Source: Kaistia soli DSM 19436 (GTDB lineage Bacteria > Pseudomonadota > Alphaproteobacteria > Rhizobiales > Kaistiaceae). Taken from it: a DNA stretch of 64,000 nucleotides. Position 1 is the stretch's first letter. Each line of letters opens with the position of its first letter. Position numbers and translations under genes: made by a program. The notes beneath the pieces were generated by a model. It did not search any database, was not told the origin of the DNA, and worked only from the letters and a program-made list of their open reading frames with translations. Of the stretch, positions 41,496 through 50,167 are shown one piece after another. The stretch lies in contig NZ_FQUP01000001.1 in the NCBI RefSeq assembly GCF_900129325.1, forward strand, positions 1,204,214 through 1,268,213, written 5' to 3'.

Positions 41496-42385
41496 GAAGC
41501 CAGTCGAGATCGACAGCCGACATAGGCAGTCCTCAGCTCAACCTTCAATCTTATGACAACGCCTTAGCCGGCGATGGCATCGTGCAAGCGTCGGCGGGCC
41601 GAGATGTGGTCCAATCTACGTCGACCTATGCGCCGCCACCGCCTGGCGCAGCCGACGAAGTGACAAGAGCATTGCTCCTTCCGGCCAGCGCCGTTATTGG
41701 AGAAATGTTCGCACAGTTTACCCGTCAGGCCTTCACGATCAAAGATCGTTCGAATATCGATTCGCACGTTGATAGCGTCGAAGATGCTGGGGTCAAGATT
41801 GATCCTGATGAGCTGACTAGAAAGAAGACAGAGCGGCTTGTCGACTGGGCCAGAGAAGCTTCCGATATCGACCCTGATGTTGATCAACTCATGGCGGCCG
41901 CTTGGAGGGCCGCTCTCGACGAGATCCTAAACGAGGACGATAAGCGAATTCTTGGGATAGTCAGAAACCTGAATCCCGAAGAAGTTCATGCAATGATGGA
42001 TATGCTCTCTGACTTTTTGTACGATGCAGATATCGGATCGCGGCTTAGGTCTCTCGGGCTGGCAACGAGAGAATTCCTCAAAGCTCATAGGTCCCGGGTG
42101 AGAGCTTATGTTGTTCTTGCACTCATCTCTAATACAGCCGCACTTTTTGTTCTTTCAGAAATTTTGCCGTTCTTTCAGAATAGTGCAACAGTATATTATG
42201 ATGACGTTGCACGTTTCGTTCAGATCTTTAAGTGGGCGGCATTGTTTGGATCTATAATTTTCACTGGAATAGTTATATTACGCGACAGTCAATCATTTTT
42301 TTCTTATTCGTTGACGGAATTTGGCTTTCGCATAGCTACCAAGATTAAGAAATACTATGATGGTATGGAGGTTGAAAAGAGATAG
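41459..42385 (+). CDS. Two-helix membrane domain, expressed as a -1 frameshift fusion
   Basis: Read in the -1 frame from GTA 41,459, this adds 308 residues to the 146-residue protein (454 in total). It begins with a polar linker, a GDGIVQASAGRDVVQS tract and a proline run, then a helical domain with acidic patches (DPDVDQLMAAAWRAALDEIL) and two membrane helices (VVLALISNTAALFVL; IFKWAALFGSIIFTGIVIL). A GTG at 41,582 is the only possible separate start and has no clear ribosome site. A phage-exclusion or cell-defence role is an untested idea. Confidence 0.65.
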   Translation, partial: VAAGPEQELSVPGSQSRSTADIGSPQLNLQSYDNALAGDGIVQASAGRDVVQSTSTYAPPPPGAADEVTRALLLPASAVIGEMFAQFTRQAFTIKDRSNIDSHVDSVEDAGVKIDPDELTRKKTERLVDWAREASDIDPDVDQLMAAAWRAALDEILNEDDKRILGIVRNLNPEEVHAMMDMLSDFLYDADIGSRLRSLGLATREFLKAHRSRVRAYVVLALISNTAALFVLSEILPFFQNSATVYYDDVARFVQIFKWAALFGSIIFTGIVILRDSQSFFSYSLTEFGFRIATKIKKYYDGMEVEKR

Positions 42386-42550
42386 GCCAAATAATGACCA
42401 GTTTGATAATAGCGGCTAATCCTGTTTGACGTTGGTTCAGATCCGCAACCAATTCGCAGACTTATTTGCGATGGTCGGGTCTATCGCCGCGTGGCACTTG
42501 ATGATCACCGTCAATCCCGCCTTTTGGCCTGTAGCTTAATCTCTGCGGCC

Positions 42551-42925
42551 ATGAGGAGCCGCAGAGAGGGCGTAGACTGTCATCTTCGCTCCGCCGAGGC
42601 TAAAGTCTACCGTGCATTCTATGCCTCGCCGGTGTGGAAGGCGTTACGCGCAGAAGCGCTGGGCCGCGACCTGTTCACCTGCCAACGCTGCCGCTGCACG
42701 CTGGTCCAAGGTAAATCCCGCGATCGCCATACGCCTACCGTCCACCATATCATCCCGCACAAGGGCGACCGGGCGCTCTTCTTCGACCTCTCCAATCTGG
42801 AGAGCGTCTGCAAGGGCTGCCACGACAAGCGGATCCAGATCGAGGAGACACGTGGCACCGTGCTCGGTCACGACGGGAATGGCCGGCCGGTCGACCCTGA
42901 ACATCCTTGGAATCGGCTGCGCTAG
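42551..42925 (+). CDS. HNH endonuclease near the terminase
   Basis: ATG 42,551 gives 124 residues; GTG 42,491 would add 20. The HNH fold is clear: FTCQRCRCTLVQG with the first C-x2-C, TVHHIIPHKGD with the metal-binding His, and NLESVCKGCHDKR with the second C-x2-C. HNH proteins next to terminase help cut DNA at cos sites in HK97-like phages. The separation by an antisense lipoprotein gene is unusual. Confidence 0.88.
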   Translation: MRSRREGVDCHLRSAEAKVYRAFYASPVWKALRAEALGRDLFTCQRCRCTLVQGKSRDRHTPTVHHIIPHKGDRALFFDLSNLESVCKGCHDKRIQIEETRGTVLGHDGNGRPVDPEHPWNRLR

Positions 42926-42991
42926 TGAACCGCGTTCCCGCCCGCGTCATGCAAGTCTCGATCTCCGTCACACGGAGGGGATAATAGCTCG

Positions 42992-43489
42992 CTATTGAGA
43001 ACCCGCGTTTAGGTCGACAATCTCTTTCAAAACTTCGACCTTCAGGCCGTGTTGCATATCCGGGACCCCATTCATGATTGGAAACAACATGGCTGCGGGT
43101 TTGCAGATCACGACTTTGCCGCTTCCGCCATTCGCGGCAAGGGGCCTGACCAAGCTGCCAACTGAAGTGATGGCGCCGGAGACTGCTGTGATCGTCTCGG
43201 GTATCTTTGTGTCCGTCTTCTGACCCACGCTCGCTATCATCCCGTTGGATAGCGCCACAGAAAGATCGGCCGAGCCGTACCCGGACTTCAAATTAACAGA
43301 CCGGCGCTCGGATGGAATCATCACGACGGTTGCCGTCGAGACACAATCCTTATTCGTCGACGTGAAGAGGTAAGGTTTCCCGTCGAAGTAGTTGAGGGCC
43401 CCATCTTTCGGCTCGGGATTAAATTGTAGGCCGGCGCACCCCTGTAGGGCCGTAGCTGCAATTAGCATCCCTATCGAGACCACCTTCAT
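42992..43489 (-). CDS. Antisense lipoprotein gene between HNH and terminase
   Basis: The 165-residue product has a lipoprotein signal peptide (MLIAATALQGC, lipobox LQGC) and a beta-rich mature domain with paired Cys in NKDCVSTATVVMIPS and KVVICKPAAML. It is opposite to all surrounding genes, so it is probably a lysogeny-expressed moron. Surface change or superinfection exclusion is a reasonable but unproven guess. Confidence 0.78.
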   Translation of the reverse strand: MKVVSIGMLIAATALQGCAGLQFNPEPKDGALNYFDGKPYLFTSTNKDCVSTATVVMIPSERRSVNLKSGYGSADLSVALSNGMIASVGQKTDTKIPETITAVSGAITSVGSLVRPLAANGGSGKVVICKPAAMLFPIMNGVPDMQHGLKVEVLKEIVDLNAGSQ

Positions 43490-43581
43490 TGCTGTTCTCC
43501 CCCGTTTGAGGACACTCCTAACGTCCTTCGGGTGCGAATTTTACTCCAATGCAGCGGCAACTAAAGCGTGCAATTTGGACG

Positions 43582-43618
43582 ACCCTCCCTTCACTGTCAG
43601 GCTTGCTTTGGGGAGGGT
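43582..43618. repeat. Inverted repeat upstream of the terminase genes
   Basis: ACCCTCCC (43,582-43,589) pairs with GGGAGGGT (43,611-43,618) across 21 bases. It lies in the 231-base non-coding stretch before the small terminase gene, where cos or pac signals are expected. It could also end transcription from one side. No function can be assigned. Confidence 0.45.
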
Positions 43619-43694
43619 GGGTCTAAAGTCAGGGGCGGCCCTACCGTGCACCCGCGCCCCCGGTCCATCCGCACTGCAACGATTTTTGGAATGG

Positions 43695-43713
43695 GGGGAT
43701 GATCGCCATCCCC
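43695..43713. repeat. Hairpin just before the small terminase start
   Basis: GGGGATG (43,695-43,701) and CATCCCC (43,707-43,713) form a perfect 7-base stem with a 5-base loop, eight bases before the ATG run at 43,721. The sequence GGGGATGATG repeats at the start codon. It may control terminase translation or be part of the packaging site. Confidence 0.5.
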
Positions 43714-43720
43714 GTAGGGG

Positions 43721-44170
43721 ATGATGATGTCCATCGCTGTGGTCGACGGTGGCGCGGGAATGCCGAGCCAGCCTGACTGGGAATCGCTCTATTCGGACGA
43801 GCTCGACGTCGCCGCGGCGCGAGAGGAGTGGGGCGTCGTCACCCGAGAGCTTCAGTCGGTGGCGGGCCTGACGGTAGCGAACGGCCATGCCATCCAGCGC
43901 CTGGTCGAGTTCCGTGTGCAGTATCGCCGGGCATCTCAGCATGTCGCTGAGCACGGCGCGATCCTCGCGGCGAAGCGTGCCGGCAGCAAAGCGAAGGTCG
44001 GACAGTGGAACCCCTATTGGTCTGTGATGCGCCAGTGCGACGAGTCGATCCGCGTGCTCGAGGCCGAGTTGGGGCTCGCGCCGACGCGCCGCGGCAAGAT
44101 CGCGAAGGCGGAGCGCAAGCAGCGGGCGCCGCGAGCGGCCGATGAGTTCCTCAAGCATCGAGCCGGATGA
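43721..44170 (+). CDS. Terminase small subunit, P27 family
   Basis: The 149-residue protein recognises the packaging site. It has the P27 layout with WESLYSDELDVAAAREEWGV, VEFRVQYRRASQHVAEHGAI, a WNPYWSVMRQCDESIRVLEA helix and a basic end (RKQRAPRAADEFLKHRAG). It overlaps the large subunit gene by 29 bases. Two more in-frame ATGs follow the first, so the exact start is uncertain by one to three residues. Confidence 0.88.
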   Translation: MMMSIAVVDGGAGMPSQPDWESLYSDELDVAAAREEWGVVTRELQSVAGLTVANGHAIQRLVEFRVQYRRASQHVAEHGAILAAKRAGSKAKVGQWNPYWSVMRQCDESIRVLEAELGLAPTRRGKIAKAERKQRAPRAADEFLKHRAG

Positions 44171-45980
44171 CCCGACGACGGCATGGGCCAAAGACGCCGT
44201 TGCGGGCAAGTTCGTCATCGGCGAACTGGTTCAGCACGCGGCGGAGCGCCACCTGCGCGATCTCCGTGATGGTGGGAAGCGAGGACTGGTCTGGTCGCCG
44301 GCCCATGCCGGCAGGGTGCTTCGGTTCATGCCGGGAATGCTCACGATCACGGAAGGCAGTCACGAGGGCCGACCGTTCAATCCGCTGCCTTGGCAAGTGT
44401 TCGCTGCAGGGTCGCTGTTCGGTTGGCGCAACACGAGCGGCAGGATGCGATTCCGCAGCGGGTGGCTGGAGACCGGCAAGGGCCAGGCGAAGAGCCCGTT
44501 CATGGCGGCGATCGGCCTGTTCATGGCCGGCTTCTATGGCATTCCGCGCGCCAAGGCTTTCGCGATTGGGCAGGATCGCAGCACGGCGAACGTGCTGTTC
44601 AAGGATGCGGTGGCGATGTGCCGCGCTCCGATCCCGGTTAACGATGGCGAGAAGCTCGACGCCAGCGATACGCTGGTCGAGCGCGGCGTCGCAGTGATCC
44701 GCGGCGAGTTCGACAACGCATGGAAGATCGAGTTCCCAGAGAGCGGCTCGCTGTTCCAGAGCCTCGCGAATGGCGAAGCGGTATCCGGTCCGAAGCCGAC
44801 GCTGGTCGCGGCCGATGAGATTCACGAGTTCAAGTCGAGCAGCTCGATCGAGACCTGGAAAGCGGCCATCGCCAAGATGCCGGGCGATGCGCTGATGCTG
44901 CTCGGGACGAACACACCGGCCAGCAATCAGATCGTCGGGACCGAATATTCGGAGTTCTACCAGAAGGTCGCCAAGGGCGAGATCCTCGACGACGAGGCCT
45001 TCGCCTTCGTGGCGCGGGTTGATGCGGCCGATCGCGAGACGGTATTCGACAACGAGGCATGCTGGCCGAAAGCTTTGCCGGCGCTCGGCGTGACGTTCCC
45101 GATCGAGAACGTGCGCGGCATGGTGACGACGGCACGGGCGCTGCTCTCAACGGCGCTCTCGACCAAGCGCCTCTATTTCGGCATCCCGGTTGGGACGGCT
45201 GGTTTTTGGACGACGGAAGAAGCCTGGGTCTCCTGCCAGGGCGAGTTCGACATTGCCGATATGGTCGGGCTGCCATGCTGGCTCGGTCTCGACCTCTCGA
45301 AGAAAAACGACCTGACGGCACTGTCGGCCTGCTGGCGCGGCGAAAGGGGCGGAAGGCCGCACCTCTTCGTCAAGACCTGGTACTTCACGACGAAGGCTGG
45401 TCTCGCCGATCGGGCGCGCGATGACAACGCGCCATATCTGCAATGGTCCGAAGGCGACCGCTACCTGACAGCCACGCCAGGCGCGACCATCGACTACGAG
45501 TTCGTCGCCGCACGCGTTAAGGCGCTCGACGATGAGCACGATGTCCAGTTCCTCGCCTTCGACGCTGCGAAGATCGGTGATTTCATCGACGCCAGCGGCC
45601 GCATCGACTTCCCGGCTTGGAAGTTCGAGGGACCGGACAAGCCGGCGGGAGTCGGGCTCCGGCTGGTCGGCCACGGACAGGGACCGCGGATTGTCTTCCA
45701 GGATCGCGCTCTCTGTATGCCCCGGTCGATCGAGCAGCTCGAGGACACGATTCTGAATGGCGCCATCACGATCGAGACGAACCCGGTGACGACAATGTGC
45801 GCGTCGAACGCCGTCGTCGTCGCGGATGCGATGAATAATCGGGCCTTCGACAAGCGCACCAGCCGCGGCCGGATCGACGGAATGATCTCGATCACCGAGG
45901 CGGTCGGCGCTGCTCATGCGGAATTTGAGGAGGAAGACGATTTGAACGACTTCCTCACCGATCCGATCATGGTGGCCTGA
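44142..45980 (+). CDS. Terminase large subunit
   Basis: The 612-residue motor ATPase and nuclease pumps DNA into the head. A deviant Walker A (WLETGKGQAKSPFMA), Walker B (TLVAADEIHEF), coupling motif (LLGTNTPAS) and the RNase-H-like nuclease domain starting at WLGLDLSKKNDLTAL are visible, with a further acidic motif in FDAAKIGDFIDA. Length is normal for the HK97-type group. Its stop overlaps the portal ATG. Confidence 0.95.
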   Translation: MSSSSIEPDDPTTAWAKDAVAGKFVIGELVQHAAERHLRDLRDGGKRGLVWSPAHAGRVLRFMPGMLTITEGSHEGRPFNPLPWQVFAAGSLFGWRNTSGRMRFRSGWLETGKGQAKSPFMAAIGLFMAGFYGIPRAKAFAIGQDRSTANVLFKDAVAMCRAPIPVNDGEKLDASDTLVERGVAVIRGEFDNAWKIEFPESGSLFQSLANGEAVSGPKPTLVAADEIHEFKSSSSIETWKAAIAKMPGDALMLLGTNTPASNQIVGTEYSEFYQKVAKGEILDDEAFAFVARVDAADRETVFDNEACWPKALPALGVTFPIENVRGMVTTARALLSTALSTKRLYFGIPVGTAGFWTTEEAWVSCQGEFDIADMVGLPCWLGLDLSKKNDLTALSACWRGERGGRPHLFVKTWYFTTKAGLADRARDDNAPYLQWSEGDRYLTATPGATIDYEFVAARVKALDDEHDVQFLAFDAAKIGDFIDASGRIDFPAWKFEGPDKPAGVGLRLVGHGQGPRIVFQDRALCMPRSIEQLEDTILNGAITIETNPVTTMCASNAVVVADAMNNRAFDKRTSRGRIDGMISITEAVGAAHAEFEEEDDLNDFLTDPIMVA

Positions 45981-47308
45981 TGTCGCGCCGTCGGAACCGA
46001 CAGAAGTTTGCCCACGCCCCGGCGAACATGACCGAACAGCAGATTGTCGCGAAGGATCGGCGGCTCATGCTTCAGGACGGGCAGGCTTGGGCATCTTTCG
46101 CCGGCTTCGATAATCACGCCGGTAAGACGGTCACACTCAACTCGGCGCTTCAGCTCTCGACCGTTTGGGCCTGCATTCGTCTTACGGCGCAGGCGGTCTC
46201 ATGTCTGCCGGCTGGCGTCTATGACAAGGCCGAACACGACAGCCGGGAAAAGGTCGACGACGATCTCTCTGATCTCCTCTGCGAGAGCCCCAACGAGGAT
46301 CAGACGCCGCTTGAGTTCTGGGAGACGCAGGTTGCCTGGCTTCTCGCCGATGGCAACGCCTATGCGGAGAAGAACAGCATCGGCAAGCGTCTTGTCGCGC
46401 TGCAGCCGATGGCGAGCAGCCAGTGCTCGCCTTATCGGAAGGCGGACGGGACGCTCGTCTATCGTTTTGTCGATCGCGGCAAGATGGAGGAACTGCCTCG
46501 CGAGAAGGTTTTTCACCTGCGCGGCATGAGCTTTGGCGGCGACCGCGGCCTGTCGCCGATCCGGTTTGGTGCGCAGAGCTTCGGCTCCGCAATGGCCATG
46601 TCGGAAACGACTGGCAAAATGTATGGCTGCGGCCTTCAGAGCACAGGCTTCCTGAAGATGCCGCCGGGCGTGAAGCTAGACAAGGAGCAACGCGACCAAC
46701 TGCAGGACATCATGAGCAAGTTCGCCGGCTCGTCGAATGCCGGCAAGCTCATGGTGCTTGAAGGGGGTATGGACTTCACGCCGCTCGCGCTAGCGCCTGT
46801 CGATGCGCAGATGCTGGAAAGCCTTCGCTTCAGCGTCGAAGAACTCTGTCGCTGGTTCGGCATGCCTCCGATCATCATCGGCCATGCCGCGCAAGGGCAG
46901 ACAATGTGGGGCACCGGCGTCGAGGCCATCCTCACCGCCTGGTCGACGCTCGGCATCGATCCCGTCTGCGACCGCATCGAGGCCCGGGTGAAGAAGGATC
47001 TGATCAGGCCGACCGGTAACAGGCGCCGCTATTTCGAGTTCAACCGCGAGGCACTGCTCCAGATGGACAGCGACGCGAAAGCCAAGTTCCTCTCGGCGAT
47101 GACGCAGAACGGTCTGATGACCCGCAACGAAGGCCGCGGCAAGCTCAACCTTCCATGGAAAGAAGGCGGCGACGCTCTCACGGCGCAGACCAATCTCGCG
47201 CCGCTTGATCAGCTTGGCGGCGCCGGCAGCGAGGGTGCACAGGCGCGCGCGGCCATCCGGTCTTGGCTCGGTATCAAGGAACAGGATCTCTCGCATGAGC
47301 AAGCGTGA
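45980..47308 (+). CDS. Phage portal protein, HK97 family
   Basis: The 442-residue portal ring protein shows ALQLSTVWACIRLTAQAVSC near the N-terminus, WLLADGNAYAEKNSIGKRLV, KVFHLRGMSFGGDRGLSPIR and FGMPPIIIGHAAQGQTMWG. It is clearly a different lineage from the prophage 1 portal. The end overlaps the protease gene by 14 bases. Confidence 0.96.
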   Translation: MSRRRNRQKFAHAPANMTEQQIVAKDRRLMLQDGQAWASFAGFDNHAGKTVTLNSALQLSTVWACIRLTAQAVSCLPAGVYDKAEHDSREKVDDDLSDLLCESPNEDQTPLEFWETQVAWLLADGNAYAEKNSIGKRLVALQPMASSQCSPYRKADGTLVYRFVDRGKMEELPREKVFHLRGMSFGGDRGLSPIRFGAQSFGSAMAMSETTGKMYGCGLQSTGFLKMPPGVKLDKEQRDQLQDIMSKFAGSSNAGKLMVLEGGMDFTPLALAPVDAQMLESLRFSVEELCRWFGMPPIIIGHAAQGQTMWGTGVEAILTAWSTLGIDPVCDRIEARVKKDLIRPTGNRRRYFEFNREALLQMDSDAKAKFLSAMTQNGLMTRNEGRGKLNLPWKEGGDALTAQTNLAPLDQLGGAGSEGAQARAAIRSWLGIKEQDLSHEQA

Positions 47309-48146
47309 TCTGCCGGCCGCCAAGGCCCCGACGCGGCCGGGCCTTCGCACCGAACTGTCGCCCGTTGCCCTCGATCGCTGGAATCCGGATGTGCACGCCG
47401 CAGCGACGGCGGCCGACGAGAACACGATCTCGATCCTTGACCCGATCGGCGCCGATTGGTTCGGTGATGGCGTCACGGCGAAGCGTGTCGCCGGGGCGTT
47501 GCGGGCGATCGGCAAGAAGGATGTGACGGTCGTCATCAACTCGCCGGGCGGCGACTATTTCGAGGGGCTCGCGATCTACAATCTGCTGCGCGATCATCCG
47601 GCGAATGTCACGGTCAAGGTCGTCGGCATCGCCGCCTCTGCCGCGTCGGTCATCGCCATGGCCGGCGATGATATCCAGATCGCGCGAGCCGGCTTCATGA
47701 TGATTCACAACACCTGGGTAATCGCCGCCGGCGACCGCAACGCGCTGCGCGATATCGCCGACTGGCTGGAGCCCTTCGACGCAATGGCGGTCGATATCTA
47801 TGGCGCCCGCACGGGCGTCGACAGCAAGGCGCTGGCCAAGATGCTCGATCGAGAAACATGGATCGGCGGGGCCGATGCCGTCGACCAGGGCTTCGCCGAT
47901 GCGCTCTTGCCGGTCGACGAAGTCGATACCGCCGCCAAGAATTCAACAGAGGGCAAGCCGATCGCGGCGGCCCACAAGGTTGATACCCTTCTGGCCAGGC
48001 TGAACGTGCCGCGTTCCGAGCGGCGCGAGCTCATCCAGGCCTTGAAAGGCGGCACGCACAACGCTGCCGCAGCCGGCATGCCGGGCGCTGCCGTCGTCGA
48101 GGAGGTCGAGAGCCTCCTGCAAAGCCTCAAGTCCATCCGGTCATAG
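47295..48146 (+). CDS. Head maturation protease, ClpP-like (S14)
   Basis: ATG 47,295 gives 283 residues. The ClpP fold includes VTVVINSPGGDYFEGLAIYN, GIAASAASVIAMAGDD with the likely nucleophile Ser115, and FMMIHNTWVIAAGD with His138. It should cut the N-terminal scaffold of the capsid protein. The C-terminal 60 residues are polar and linker-like. Prophage 1 uses an S49 enzyme for the same job. Confidence 0.93.
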   Translation: MSKRDLPAAKAPTRPGLRTELSPVALDRWNPDVHAAATAADENTISILDPIGADWFGDGVTAKRVAGALRAIGKKDVTVVINSPGGDYFEGLAIYNLLRDHPANVTVKVVGIAASAASVIAMAGDDIQIARAGFMMIHNTWVIAAGDRNALRDIADWLEPFDAMAVDIYGARTGVDSKALAKMLDRETWIGGADAVDQGFADALLPVDEVDTAAKNSTEGKPIAAAHKVDTLLARLNVPRSERRELIQALKGGTHNAAAAGMPGAAVVEEVESLLQSLKSIRS

Positions 48147-48155
48147 GAGACCAGC

Positions 48156-49475
48156 ATGACCAAGCATTTCATGCCGCGAGCCTCGCTCGCGGCCCTTCTG
48201 GCTGCGCGCCCGGCCGGCATCGTCGGGTCCGTCCGCAGTGAAGCCAATGTCGACGCCGCCAAGCTGGAAAAGCTTCTCGGTGACGTGAAGTCCGAGCTGA
48301 CGCGCGTTGGCGACGAAGTGAAGAAGACCGCCGAGCAGGCGCTGCAGCAGGCGAAGGACGCCGGCAAGACTTCGGATGAGGTCAAGTCCAAGGCCGACGA
48401 ACTGCTCACCGCTCAGTCGAAGCTGAATGATGCCCAGAAGAAGATCGAGGGCAAGATCGAGCAGCTCGAAACCCGCAATACGGATCTCGAACAGCGCCTC
48501 GCAGCGCGTCGCGGTGGGGGCGGCAACGACGGCGCGAAGTCGCTCGGCCAGATGGTCTGCGAATCCGATGACGTGAAGAACTTCGTTGCCAAGAGCGGCG
48601 CGAAGGGAACGATCCGCGTCACGGTGCAGAATGCGATCACTTCGGCGACCGGCTCGGCCGGCGACCTCATCACTCCGCAGCGCGACACCGAGATCGTCGG
48701 CATCCCGCGCCGTCAGATGACGATCCGCCAGTTGCTTTCGGTTGGCCGCACGATCTCCAACTCGATCGAATATGCGCGCATGGTAGCGCGGACGAACAAT
48801 GCGGCTGTCGTTGCCGAGAACACCCTGAAGGCCGAGTCGGGCTATACTTGGGAACCGCGCGACGCGCCCGTGCGCACCATTGCGCATTGGGTGCCCGTCT
48901 CGCGCAATGCCATGGACGATATTCCCCAGCTGCAGGGCGAAATCGACGGCGAGCTGCGCTATGGTCTCGACCTCGTCGAGGAAAACGAGATCCTCAAGGG
49001 CGACGGCACCGGCCAGCATCTGCTCGGTCTCGTTCCAGAGGCGACAGCCTATTCGCCTGCCTTCGCTCCGGCAGACGAGACGGATATCGACACGCTTCGC
49101 CTCGCGCTGCTGCAGGCCTCGCTTGCCGAATATCCCGCAGACGGCATGGTGCTGCATCCGACCCGCTGGGCAAAGATCGAGCTGACCAAAGACGCTCAGC
49201 TTCGATACGTCTTCGCGAATGTGATCCAGATGGCGGGGCCGCAGCTCTGGGGTCGCCCGGTCATCGCCACGCAGGCGATGGATGAGGATGAGTTCCTCAC
49301 CGGCGCCTTCCGTGTTGCGGCCAAGATCTATGACCGCATGGACACGGAAGTCCTGATCTCGAGCGAGGATCGGGACAACTTCGTCAAGAACATGCTGACG
49401 GTTCGCGGCGAAAAGCGGCTTGCCCTCGCGGTCAAGCGGCCCGCCGCGCTGGTCACCGGCGCGTTCAACGGCTGA
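48156..49475 (+). CDS. Major capsid protein, HK97 fold
   Basis: The 439-residue protein has a long N-terminal coiled-coil scaffold (about residues 22-125; VDAAKLEKLLGDVKSELTRV and the following heptads), which the upstream protease should remove, then the capsid domain (ITPQRDTEIVGIPRRQMTIR, WGRPVIATQAMDEDEFLTGA). Unlike prophage 1 there is no hydrophobic extension. A clear ribosome site (AGGAGA) precedes ATG 48,156. Confidence 0.96.
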   Translation: MTKHFMPRASLAALLAARPAGIVGSVRSEANVDAAKLEKLLGDVKSELTRVGDEVKKTAEQALQQAKDAGKTSDEVKSKADELLTAQSKLNDAQKKIEGKIEQLETRNTDLEQRLAARRGGGGNDGAKSLGQMVCESDDVKNFVAKSGAKGTIRVTVQNAITSATGSAGDLITPQRDTEIVGIPRRQMTIRQLLSVGRTISNSIEYARMVARTNNAAVVAENTLKAESGYTWEPRDAPVRTIAHWVPVSRNAMDDIPQLQGEIDGELRYGLDLVEENEILKGDGTGQHLLGLVPEATAYSPAFAPADETDIDTLRLALLQASLAEYPADGMVLHPTRWAKIELTKDAQLRYVFANVIQMAGPQLWGRPVIATQAMDEDEFLTGAFRVAAKIYDRMDTEVLISSEDRDNFVKNMLTVRGEKRLALAVKRPAALVTGAFNG

Positions 49476-49529
49476 CCCGCCAAGGAGGCGCGGGGCCGAG
49501 CCCCGCCCTCACTCTCAAGGAGCGCCATC

Positions 49530-49742
49530 ATGAAACAGTATCGCGTCACCCGGTCGATTTATGGCGAACTCGGAAGTCTCCGTCGCGGCGAGGTGCTGCC
49601 CGGTGACGACCCGCGCATCGTGAACAATAGCCGGCACGTCAAGGATCTTGTCGCCCGGAAGCTCCTCGTCGCGGAAGACGAGGACGAAAAGCCGGATGCC
49701 CCGAAGGGCAAGGCCAAGGGCGGCCGCGGCGACAGCGCCTGA
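49530..49742 (+). CDS. Small head-module protein (70 residues)
   Basis: A compact beta domain (MKQYRVTRSIYGELGSLRRG, then LPGDDPRIV) is followed by a charged Lys/Asp/Glu tail. It is behind AAGGAG, between capsid and the next head gene, like the 100-residue protein at 4,568. It may bind the capsid or assist assembly. No family is named. Confidence 0.6.
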   Translation: MKQYRVTRSIYGELGSLRRGEVLPGDDPRIVNNSRHVKDLVARKLLVAEDEDEKPDAPKGKAKGGRGDSA

Positions 49743-49783
49743 ACAGCCCGCCATCCCCACCATTCGAGCGCAGGAGAGCGCAG

Positions 49784-50155
49784 ATGCGTCGCATTCTGGT
49801 CAATGTCACCACGGCCGCCGATGGAACGGCGACGGTCCTCTCGCCGAAGGTGAGCGGCAAGCTTCACAGCATCACCTATCTGAAGGACGGCACGACCGCC
49901 TTCACCGATGGTGTCGACTTCACCATCACGGCAAACGTCTCGGGCGAAAACCTCTGGACCGAGTCGAACGTCAATGCAGGCACGACCCGCTATCCGCGTG
50001 CGCCGACGCACACGCAGGCGGGTGCAGCGGCGCTTTATGCCGCCGGTGGCGTCGCCGTGCTCGACAAGATTGGCCTCGCCAATGATCAGGCGAAGATCCA
50101 GATCGCCCAGGGCGGCAACGCCAAGAAGGGCGCTTTCCTCTTCCTGGTCGACTGA
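49784..50155 (+). CDS. Putative head protein (123 residues)
   Basis: The beta-rich product MRRILVNVTTAADGTATVLS, with GVDFTITANVSGENLWTESN, resembles small capsid-module proteins of alphaproteobacterial phages. It is preceded by GGAGAG. It lies between the 70-residue protein and the gp6-like connector. A decoration role is inferred. Confidence 0.55.
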   Translation: MRRILVNVTTAADGTATVLSPKVSGKLHSITYLKDGTTAFTDGVDFTITANVSGENLWTESNVNAGTTRYPRAPTHTQAGAAALYAAGGVAVLDKIGLANDQAKIQIAQGGNAKKGAFLFLVD

Positions 50156-50167
50156 TCGGCGAACGTC

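Noticed and set aside
41582..42385. Second ORF of the accessory locus as an independent gene from GTG 41,582
   Set aside because: No ribosome site, and the frame is open far upstream into the slippery heptamer; kept only as an alternative.
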